Both the position numbers and the translations under genes were made by a program. The notes under the pieces are model-generated. The model was given only the letters and a program-made list of their open reading frames with translations, was not told the origin of the DNA and did no database searches. Shown in pieces: positions 33,601 to 45,600 of a stretch of 64,000 bases of DNA (positions are counted from its first letter, which is position 1; the number at the start of each line of letters is the position of its first letter). The stretch lies in assembly GCA_963169105.1 (NCBI GenBank), contig OY720634.1, positions 154,387,584 to 154,451,583 of the forward strand. Direction: 5' to 3'. This stretch comes from Ceriagrion tenellum. Taxonomy: Eukaryota > Arthropoda > Insecta > Odonata > Coenagrionidae.

Positions 33601-36600
33601 TCCAGTGGCTGCAGCTAGCTGGTCCAATTTGCAGAGAAAAATGACAATTTAGTTTTCTGCAATGACAAGTAAACAGGATGTGCAAACCACCGATCCAAAA
33701 AATAAACGATTTTTCTCTCTGGGCTCCCAGCCTTTGCATCAATAGCAAGCATTTGTCCTTCAAAAATACTAGAAGTCATCCATGTCTTCATGTTGGCTAC
33801 ATAGGTTGTGCTGCATAACATTCTATCAGGGTCAAAATCTGTAAAAACCACATCAAGCAGAGTTTTTGAATTTTTTGTGACTCTTGTATTTAACATTTGT
33901 TTTTTTTGTTTGTAACATTTGTCAAGTTTTATGAGGTAGCAAGTTGCAAGAGTTTTTTTCTGCTAAGAGCCACTTATCAACAAACTGCAATTAAAATCAC
34001 CACAAATAATATAGTCACACTTTTTAGGATTGTGACTGTGATCAAATAGAACATCCTCCAATTTACACAAAAAGGAATCAAAGCAGCCAGAAGGGGATCG
34101 ATAGACAAGAAGGATGTTAAAATCATTATTTCCCAAAGTGAGAGTAATAGTTGTGCATTCAAAATCTTTCTCAGTCACAAAATGACTAAGATCGACACTT
34201 AATTTGCGGACGTTTTGTGAGACTTTAGTGAAAATCGCAACTCCTCCATTTTTATACATAACTGGTTCAGGAATAATGTGCAGCACATACATAATTAGGA
34301 ACAGTAATGCTCACTTCTTTTAACCAGTGTTCAGTAATACATAAAAACATCTGGTTTTTCATCACTGGCAACCTTTTTTAATACATGTAATTTGTTGATG
34401 AGGGACTGAATATTGATAAGAACAAGTTTTAAGATTAGAGGCTTCAGTGTTTTGAAGCTGGACGAGGACATTTCCATATAATTTGTGACCTTAGGACTGC
34501 TCCTGTCTTGCGTGGGAATAAAAAATGCTTCACAGACATGTTTTCAGGCCATTACTCACTGAGCCTGATTTCTGTGCGTTGGTGAAAGGGCACACCGGCT
34601 CTAAAACTTGCATTCGCACTTTTTCAGTTTAATTTGTCAATTCCTGGGAAATTTCGTCTGATAAATTTCTCAACTGTCTCCACTGTGGTATCACCAGAGA
34701 GTTTGTCGGCCTTGGAGTTAAAAAGGCCTGATATAACCAGGCCTTTTTAACCACCACTAACTTTAAATTATCATCGTGGTCACTTTCGCATTTGCTGTTT
34801 ACGGCTCGAACTCTAGTGTTCGTGCATTTCTTTGTTTGGGGGATCTGCTTGCAACTTTCACTACTTTTCAAATCAAGTTTTTGGATATTTTCGATCTCCT
34901 TGAAGGTAACCTATTTCACTTTCAAATCCTTATAATTGTTTTCCACTTCAGGGGACGAACCACTATGATTTTTGATCAAATTACCGGAGAGCGGTGATTC
35001 AATCAGTAGGTCATCGTCTCTTCAAAACTTCCAACAATGTGGGATGATTGAAGTTACAGGAAGTAGCAGGAGTTGAATAATCATGTCTTATCATACCTGA
35101 AGAAGGTTTATCACTGTTTGTGTCAGGGATTGATGTTGAAAAGGGGTCCTTTTTAGCCACTGAAGTGGTTGGTCCATGCTCAGAAATGCTTTGATGTTCC
35201 GGAAGATGCAAGGATTTCAGTTCAGTTCAGTAATATCGTCACCAAGGATTTTCATCTTTGCTGACTGCTGTTTCATACAAATGTGAAACATTTCGATGTT
35301 ATTACCGAGGTTTTTCAGGACGTCAAGGAGCTCACTGTGTTTAAGCAACAGTGACACCAATACATCATTAGTGTCCTGATTTTGGTGGGAAGGCAAGGAT
35401 TGGCAGTTTATGAACCTGTAGACTATATCTTTTGATTTCAAGGCATTCACCGCCGATTTACTGATGTTTAGACACTGTGAATGAAATCTAGGCAAGCAAA
35501 AATATTCGCAGGTCACTATTTTACGGTTTCCATCGAACTTTTCTGAGCACAAGATGCACTGATTAACTGAGACTTCCGCCATCTTTGTTTGATCGGTAAA
35601 TGCAGAACAAGTAAGTGACTTTGAGCAAGGATAGTAAGACACTAACCAATGACAGAAGTCAATATGCAGCGGTAAAAACAATTCTAGAAAGTCAAAGAGC
35701 ATCATTGTGCACAGTCTTAAATTCATTAATACACAATATTATTTCATTTGATTATAAATTAAATGAGATTAGACGAAGCTACTCACTTGAAATCCAACAT
35801 GCTGGAACTTGGGGCTCCTGGATGTTTTTTCAATCTCTTTAAATACTTTCTTCATCATTTCCAGCTTCAGGAATTCCCTAGAACATTTGTCCTTTCTGGG
35901 AGGAACCACTGTTTCCTGATCCTTAGACGTCAGATACAGAGAGCCTTATTAGCAAAAAGAAAGGACTCCAAAACATGAATTTGGGAAAACTTATTATCTT
36001 TAGGTATTTACCGATAGAGCATCTCTGCTAATGTCATCTGGTACTGGATAGTCTTTGGACTTTAAAACTCCCTTAGGCAGGCTAACATCTTCATCTGAAT
36101 CAGACATACTCATTGGCACATCGTGAGATGGAAAAAATGTTGAAGGCCTGTACAGCAAGTGGTTATTCCGCTGATGCTTGTGGGAGTTCTGAAAAGATTT
36201 CAAATTCAGATGATAATGAAACGATATAAATACCAAGCAAATCAGTCAGCCCTACAGAGGTGGCAATATTTTTGATTTATTAGCAAATATATGTACCATA
36301 GTATGTAAAACAGGCTGACACCGTTGAGGTCATTAGAGACCATTATTACTAGTTCTCTTTTGACCATTATTATTGGTCATTCAATCCTAAAACTGGTTGA
36401 CTGTAGATCTACATCCTTCCTTATCAAATGCTAGGTCCCTTACCTCCTAGTATCTCTTCCTATGTACTTTCCTCTTTATTTGGTCCATGAACTTATTCCA
36501 GGGTCTTCCTCTGGGGACTTTTCCCTCTATTTTACCTTCAATTATGTTCCTCACAAACCCATTGTGTCTCAAGGTGTGTCCAATCCATCTTGTTCTTCTT

Positions 36601-39600
36601 TTCTGTATAGCATTCTGTATGGTCGTTAACTCCTTTACTCATCTGTGAACTTTATCATATCTTATTTTGTATAAATTCTGAGTGTCTGATTCGAGTCATT
36701 GCTCAATGAAAATGGGATTTGCATCGCATGTTGGCTGTACACACACCCCAGCAAAATGGGATGGCTGAGCGCATAAACCTAACTCTATGCAATGTCAAGC
36801 AGTGCCTCATAATGGCGGCAGGTATGCCAGCTTACTTTTGGGGAGAAGCCCTGCAGACTGCAGTTTACCCAAGGAATCTCAGGCCATCCAGATCTATCAA
36901 CTTTGAGGCCCCTTTGGAGCGCTGGTTGGGAAGAAAGTTATTGAAGAGTGATATAGAACATCTTAGGGTGTTCGGGTATCAATCCTGGGGATGGATTCCA
37001 CAAGAAGACAGATGGCAAGTTGGGGCCGAGGGCAAGGCAGTGTAAGCTCCTTGGATCCCCAGAAGGCATCAAAGCACACCGCCTCTGGGATGTCGAGCAC
37101 AGGAAGGTGAATATAAGAAGAGATGTGGTCTTCTATGAGCATATATTCCCCTTCAAGTCGAAGGATCCCAGTCAAGAAAACCAAGAAGAAGAGCTATGCA
37201 TTTTCTAGGTTGAGGGAGAGGTACCATTCCAGGGAGGAGCATTGTTCCAGGGTTGTGCGTCATTCCATGCACCATTTCAAGTGCCTGTCGATGCACGTTT
37301 CCAGGGAGGGGTGCCAGTTCAGGGAGAGGAGTCATTCCAGGCACAATTCCAGGGAGAGGAGTCATTGCAGGCACTAGTCCAGGGAGAGGCGCCAGACGTT
37401 GGGAAAATTCGACAATCCACTTCTGACACTGGGTTCGAGTAAGCTCTGTCGAGTTAGAGAATACGAGTAGGAGCCAAATCTGGTAGAGAGCCAAAGCTCC
37501 TAGCTCGGGAGCTCCAAGTTACAGAATTAGGTCCTTGAGGGGGTCTTTATTTTGGGTTGCTATTATTGCGACTCTGCTCTGGATAAAGATTGAGTTATGA
37601 GTTCTGTAATCGCTCGGGTCGCTATGAGAACTTGGGGTAGAAATAATAGCGATTTTTACCTCATAGTGATGTTGCTATGAGTTAGGTAATAACCCCCTTG
37701 GTACACAAATGCCACATAGTGTGGCTTGTTCACATGTATTGTTTTCTCCACTATTAATCTCAGGCAGTTTGGCCTTCCTGGTTCCTCTGTTCCTCCTAAA
37801 TCCAAATTGGTTTTCAGAGAGGTGGTCTTCGATTTTCCTTTCCATCCTTCAGCCTATTTTTCATTTAAGTATTAAACGTAAAAAAAAGTTCAAGTTTAGG
37901 CTACTGTGCTTAAAAAAATGGCCCAATTCTTATCAGACCGCTCAGCGGCAAATACACACATAAATGTTATACAGAAAGGTAGAAAGAAAGTGGATAGGAA
38001 CACACAAAATGAACAAACACAGTGCTGGTGTGAAGATGTAATGATGGCCGATTCCAAGCAGAAAAAATTCGACTGGACCAGGAATCGAACCGAGGACCTT
38101 TGGATTTCGCGTCCAATGCTCAGACCACAAAGCTACCCAGTCTACTAAGAATCCACTGGAATCGGCGGGGGGTTTATAGTAACAAACACTCCCCAAGGCA
38201 TGACCCATGAGATCGGCCAATAGATGGCGCCAGGGCTGCTTTTCACCCACCGGCAGAGAGAGAGAATGACACAATTTTACCTGGGTATTTGCCGCTGAGC
38301 GGTCTGAGTGAATGAACGAACGATTTTTTATGTATATATATATTCATATTCTTGACTTGACACTTCTCAAGAATTAAGAAAATTACTTCATTACCTTCCT
38401 CCAATTACTTTCATTTTGCAGGCGAGGACATCGCCCAGGTATAGGGAGGCCAGCTTTTTGAAGCTTTATGAAATATTTTTGAACTCGACTTTGCACTTGC
38501 TTTGCTGTCCTGTTGCCTGCAACAAAATTCAAGAAAGTGATTATATTTTAATCTATAATTTCAATATAGGGTTATAATATACCCACTAATATACTTTAGA
38601 CCATACTGATCCTTACCACTATTTTAAAGTTAAGCATAGAGAACTCATTAGAGCAGACAATTAAAATATCCTTACTAATATATAAAAATGCAATGGTGTC
38701 TGTCTGTATGAATGTTGCTGGATCACTCAAAAACTACTGGAGCGATTGAGCTAAAATTTGGCATGTAGATATAAAATATATCTGGGGGTAAAATAGGCTA
38801 TCTTAAAACGCCCTCAGGATCCCCAAAGGCTAGTGGTCCATGCTAAGCATTGGGTTTGGTGCAGTGGTTCCATTTTTTGCTTTTTAAAAGTACTTTCACT
38901 CAAGATAGAAAGGTGGAATTTTTTGAAATGGGATGGGTGAATTAATTAAGTTTTTGATTCTTTCAATCAATTTTCTTTTACGCTTCGTATATTTTCTGAA
39001 AATCATGTTTTTAGCGGAAAAATCTCATATTTTTCTCTGCAATCAACAATAGCAAATTTCCTTGGCAACCAGTGATTTGATTTTCAATGGTCATTCATGC
39101 TCTAGCATTAAAAGATCATGTTTTTCTGCAGGCCTAAGTGAAGACGTAGAAAGAAAATCTGTATGAGAAGGGCCCAGAGTACCAAGGGTCCCATCATAGA
39201 TAGCTTCGGGGGTATTCGATAAATTCAATGCATATTTACAACAAGTCTGCTCTTCAATGTCTATTCTCAAAGTAGCTCTCATAGGGGCACTGCATGTATA
39301 TGAGAGAACACTTATGTAATAAACGATACACATAAAGGAATTAAATAGACTACATGCAATTAAATGTGCAAGATACTTATGTGCAGCAAATAGTAATGGT
39401 AATAATTCCTCTGTATCTACAACAAACATAGCATTGTTAATTATCGTTTAATATTCAGATGTATTTCACGGAGGGAAACCGCCTCTCCTAATAATTGCAA
39501 ACTGTTTTAAAGACCAATTTCCACATCATAAACGTTACGAGTTATTTATACATGTTTAAAATTGTTAAAGCGCAGTTAACTTACATTCACTCAATCATCA

Positions 39601-42600
39601 ATTCAAGAGAGTAACTTTTCGGAAAAATCTTCCAAATCAAGAGGAATGTCTTCATTGCAAGAAAATAGACAAAGATTAGACTTGGATGCTCAAAGACATG
39701 CTCACCAACGATGTAATGAGACTCCTAAAGAGGGGCAAGTGAGAAGGGAGCAAGATGTTGCAAGACACGCTTCCCAGTGTCATTTCCCTGGTTTTGGGGC
39801 TTGACATATCTGATTTCTATGACAATAAATAAGTCACAAGGGCAGACTCTTCAAGTGGCTGGCCTTCACTTGGAAAGTCACTGTTTCACAAATGGGTAAC
39901 TTTACATGGCTTACTCCCACGTTTCGAGCAACAACAACCTATTTATCAATACTCCTGAGGGAAAAGCTGTAGATATAGTGTATAAATCTATTTTCTAACG
40001 AGTTTATACAGATGATTTTATGATTATCAGTGTTTACAAATAAACCAAAAATTAAATAAAATATAATAAAAACAGAAATACATGATAATGAAAAAATGAT
40101 ACATCAAGGAAACTGGGAAACTACTATCAGTTGCAAAATTCCATCACCCGAGTTTGAAGACTAATATCTCAAAGACGGCTCAATTGATTTATAAATGAAG
40201 TATATCAAATCAAAGCTTGTTTATTTCTGCCTTTATTGATGGTATACAACACTTTCTACCATTTGTATTGATTTCAGTGTGTGCTTAAAAACAGAATTTT
40301 AGCAAGTTTTTCTGGGTACCAGACGGATGCATCACATTTACGGCTTCGTAATAACAATGCAGATCAAGATATTGAAACTTCCTTTTCCAATACTGTACAA
40401 AAGATCTTTCTTAACAATCATACGAAGTTTCAGATTATTTAGTGCATTAGTATCTTAGTTATTGATGAAATTGCAACACTGCGTTATTTTCTGTTCCGCG
40501 CATCCCTGAAATCCACCGTTTGAACCTTCTTCAAGCTGTCGAGTTCATTATCATGAATCCACTTATTAAATCTTAAAGGAATTCATTGGTTAATCAATAT
40601 CAATTAACATTTATTTAGGAAAAAGAGCGCGCTGAACTGCCAGCAGCATGCCCAGAAGAGAAAGGGAGAGGCGTGCACTGTTGCTGAGTCAGAGGGTTGC
40701 CCGTACGGAACGCGAGGAATTGCCTACAAAGCACACTACATTGTACTGCAAACATTTACCAGCAGGGGAAAACCAGTTGCCCTAATTTAGAGAGAGAGAG
40801 AAAAAAGAATGGTTATCAGTGTCATTTTAGATGTGTTTGGAAACATACCTCCTATTTGCTATGCCTCCTTGTGCCAAATTGTCGGAGATGGAGGTGAGGA
40901 TGGTTTTAAGCGCTATTTGTTTCTTTCGTCGAGAAACCGAGAAATGTGGTTACAAAAGATATCCCACATATCGTAATGTTTCTGAGTGCCTTGGCAGAAC
41001 CCTTGAAGCTGTGAAGAAAATAGCATCTAGGAATCGGGAAAACATCCCCAACAATGCAACAGAAAGCACACCATCGCCGAAGAGGCAGCAACTTCATCGA
41101 AGAGGCTGCAAGAAGATTGAGGTTGTAGCCAATTCCTCGCACGCCTTACGGGCAACCCTCTGACTGGGCAACAGCGCTCAGATTATGCTAGGCACCGCAC
41201 AAATTTCATCCTAACCCAACCGACGGACGGGTAACCACCTATAAATCTGGTTCAAATGTAGACTCATCTGTTTTGAAACGTCAATTAAAGATGGCAGAAA
41301 TTATAATGGCGTCACTACATACTTCTTACTCAAAAGAATAACAAGAAATTTTTCTTGATGAAGGACATCCGTGCATGAAAATAGGCAATAGGACTAAGAA
41401 TCACCATAAATTTTTGATTTAGTAACCGAAACCAATGATTATGGCAACCCTTTACATCGAGGATACAGTCCGGGAGACAGGAGGATTCATCGGTCAAATA
41501 AACATGGCTACTGCTGCAAAAGCTTCTTTTGACGTTGTCAACCACTGGATTGTACCCTACTCTCCCATTCTGATATAGATACTACACGCAAATATCAACG
41601 TTGAATAGGGCAACTCAATTAAGTCATTGAATTACAATATATGTATGTACACAAGGGAAGCAATCAAGCTTTTAATTCACTCAGAAGATGGCTCAAGAGA
41701 ATCAGAGGGTCGAGGTGAGCATCTATCAACCTGGGTGCTATTTAAGTAGTGATGAGTCAGCGTGGTCCATTTTTAAGTTTCCTGAGCATGAAAGAGGAGC
41801 AATCTCACCTCTTCAGGCACCTGGAAAAAGGTCAGCGTGTCTTCTACAATGGACACAACGTACAAGATCAGTTGAATTCCTCAAATGAGATCGCTGATAG
41901 TAATATTCAGGCTTTGTGGTTTTATTATAAAATAAGTTCAATGTTTTTCACACCCAAACGGGTACCTTCTGCGAGTAATATAATAAATCTGTATGCTGAT
42001 AAATCCTTGCGTAGAGCATAATCTTTCTGGGTATAGTCTTCAACTCAGAAAAAGTTCTCCCAATGAGATACAGACACATCCATAGAAACCTTCACAAAAC
42101 CAACTCTAACAAACCATAAAAACTTTAGACATCACCATAATACCAAGGATAGAGGCCTCCAAATTGAACCACAATCCTGGAACTGCTTGATATGAAAGTA
42201 TTTCTAAAATTAGAATAAGGGAGCCCTATGAATGTCATTGAACCATGTGATAGGAGACTCTTTAAATAAACACTGGACTAAGGATAACCTTTCAGTAATT
42301 TTGACTTCTTCACACTCCAAGTCACGGAGGAGGGTAACAAATTAGCTGAATGGGGATTAAAGAGAGATGAATGTTATAACAGCACTGAAGGCCCCAAGAG
42401 GCTGTAACATTTATTTAGTTTTTACCAGCAAATCCTTTAACTACAATTTGAGTCCTACTTGAGTCAGATGTTCTCTGCCCAGGAGATGGGTGTTTCTGTC
42501 AATTTCTTCTGGGTATAGTCTTCAATGAGAACAATTCTCCAACATCATGTCTATGGTTCGCAGCTTTGCTAGTAATAATGAGCAACAGCCCTCAACAAGC

Positions 42601-45600
42601 TTCAAGAGGAAGAATCCAACAAATAATAACAAACTTCTACACCACCTTCCCCTTTCTTTAAGCATTGCATTATTATTGCTAAGCCAAGAGCCGCTAAGCA
42701 GGTGAGCTAAGTGACCAGGGTAAAATAACAAGCTATGTCATCCTGAAGACTTTATCGGTGTATTTCCTCTTATGTCACACACCTTTCAAACACTTAGTCC
42801 GAGAAATTGGTGTATTTCAGGGTTATGTCAGTGGCATTATTTAGGTCTAGAAGAATCACAGTACCAAATTATTTTTACAGGAAAGCTGTGAAACCACTGG
42901 TTTTTGAGATATTCACCTTAGAAAATGACCAGTTTTCGTCATTTTTTCCAACTTTTTCAATGCCATTTTCCCAGGTTCACCGAAGCTCCAGCAGAGGGGT
43001 TTCACTAACTTTACCTCTACAAAAACCCTTTATTTCCCCAGCCAACAAGGTTATGGGCCTGTGGAGTGACACAGGGGTGCTGGGGTGGGACGATACACGA
43101 GCTGTAAATGGGGATTTTTGGCACTGAAAAAGGCATTTATGAAACCGTTTGTGATTTTCGGAAGGTTGAAAGTGACAAACAGGGCATTTTGGAGCATTCA
43201 ACAGTTTTGAAATTCGCCTAAAATGTTAATGCATATACATATTTTAAAGATTCCCCCGTCCCCTCGCCCACCAACCCAACCCCGGTGCGTAAATACAGAT
43301 TTTTGTTTCTGAAAAAGGCATTTATTACAATATGTGAAAGTTTTTGGAAAGTTGAAAGGGAGGAATAATTATTAAAAATGCCTTCTTCAGTACCAAAAAT
43401 CCCCATTTGCACACCGAGGTTGGGTCGGTGGGCAAGGGGACTGGGGAATCTTTAAAATACATACATCAAAATTTATGGCGAAGGTAAAAAGCAGGAGTGA
43501 TACAATAGTTCAAAAGAGTCCATACAAAAGTTTCCAGCGTTCAACAGATGACATATTGCACGGTAATAAATAACATAGAATGCGAGAGAATAGTGTGAAA
43601 AGGCCACTCAATGACTGCCGCGCCACAGCAGGGTCGAAAGTGGAAAGTGTACTGGCGGCCGGGAGAAAACTCTCCTAAACGGTTTGAAAAATCCTATTTC
43701 CCGTAAGATAGTAATTTTCCTGAAGTAAAACTATCAAAAGATACTGGAAGGTTTGTAGTTTATGTCACATAAATTTCGTGGCGATGCGCAAGGTGGAAAG
43801 GGTCGAAATAAGGGTTTGAAAGGTGTGCGACACAAGTGGAGATTTACCCTTTATCTAAATTTTTCCATCAGGTAGTGCATGATACATTAAATCTCACTTA
43901 TGGAAAAAATGGTACCCTACTAAAAAATAACCTTGTCTCAGATAGAGCAACCTCAAGTCTTTTGGAGTCCATTTAACTAAAGAAAATATAATTTAAAACT
44001 TTCTTTTTAGTACAAGTATCAATTTTTTCCTTTAGCCACAGATTTACTAATTATTGTCACTTTGTCATGCAAAATTACCTTAGCTGTCAAAGCACGTTAA
44101 ATCAAAATACTACTTTACTTCGGTAATGATGTATACAATCAGTGTTGAGTGAAAAGTGTGTGCCTAGTGTGCATATCTGAATTTATGTGAATAGTGTGCA
44201 TATGTGAGTTGTTGGGAGTTCAGTGCAATACGCCCATGTGCAGTCAAGATGTTTCTTCTGAACTGTGAACACTCTACATCAGTTCTCGAGTAGTGCTCGA
44301 GCCTAACATGGCAAAGGTTGTAACTCATGTCTTGATATGTAACTTGTGGAGAATAAAGTAATTCTTGGCATCCAGAACTTAGTTTCGTCATTAATTTCCA
44401 TCAGCAACATAACAGGCGACTGATTGTGGACCAGTGTTTCCACTGAGATAGGCCACCACCCCTGGTCTCTTTGTATTTTATATAAACACACAAAATGCAT
44501 CCTAGCATCATGTATGGTGGAACAATTTTGAGAACTTGTACTGAGGTTGCTAAATGAAAGAAATCCATTTCACAGCCACAAAAGTAGCACAATATAGTCT
44601 AATTCCTACAGAAAAAGTGGCAGCAGAATTACATGTTAACCATTAACGTTTTTAGTTGGAAACGGGAGGAAAACCTGGGTAATGTGAAGGAGATATTAAC
44701 CAACAATAAAAGCCAATATAAGCCTCATAAAATAATGACTTAGTATTAGATATCAATGGTTATAAGTTTCACAGCAAGTTTAGAAACTGAAGGAAGAATT
44801 ACCTAATGCCTCGGCAATTTTTTCCCATCTCCTCGTTTCCACCTCTTCCGGAGGAAATTCAAGCAGGAGTTCTTCCAGTCTCCTCTGCTCTTCTGTAGTC
44901 CATAACTGCACAAAATCATAATAATGCATCATTACTGAAAGTAATACCACGGACAGCCAAGCTATAAAAATATGGAATACCTGATTGAAAGTTTGTGGTT
45001 TGCTGTCATCAAACGCTTTCCCTCGAACCAGAAATTTTGAGCGTTTATCACTATCCCAACCACTTTCGTGGTGCATTGAGGAACTCAAGGATGATTCCGT
45101 TTCTAGTTTGACTTTGCTATGGAGACGATACCGCTCTGGCGGTACAGGTAAATTATACCGGCTCCAATCGATGTGTGGTAGCTATTAAAAAATATTTGCA
45201 TATAAGTTTCGGAACACCGCGAAGACAAACAAGTTAATTTTGAGGCCAATACATACTTCAGAAACTCTTAGTCTCTCAGGTAACCCAAGACTTTCCCCCC
45301 TTCTTAATTTTAAAATGAATTCCTTTGGATTACTTTCCGCTTCCTTTAGCACTTCGGAAACCTTCTCTACAGCCTAAGGAAGAGAGAAAGAGAAAAAAAG
45401 GAAAATATTCTGACAGGTATATATATATTAAGCTAACTATACAGCATCTCACTTTCAAGGCCATCTCCCGCTGCGCTTCCAAAATAATTATAGTTTGAAG
45501 AAGGTTATGATAGTCTTTGTTAGCTTTCAAAGCTAGCTGATCGGTCTCAAAATAAAACACCCCGTTATCACAACTGTCATCTGTTTCAGGACGCTCAAAT

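Noticed and set aside
39091..39429. 112-codon open frame on the - strand with [12 protein letters not shown], faintly like a BTB-domain helix
   Set aside because: A single short word in AT-rich intron DNA; the rest of the frame has no BTB or BACK pattern.
44130..44420. Copia-type long terminal repeat
   Set aside because: No second copy, no primer-binding site and no coding region beside it.
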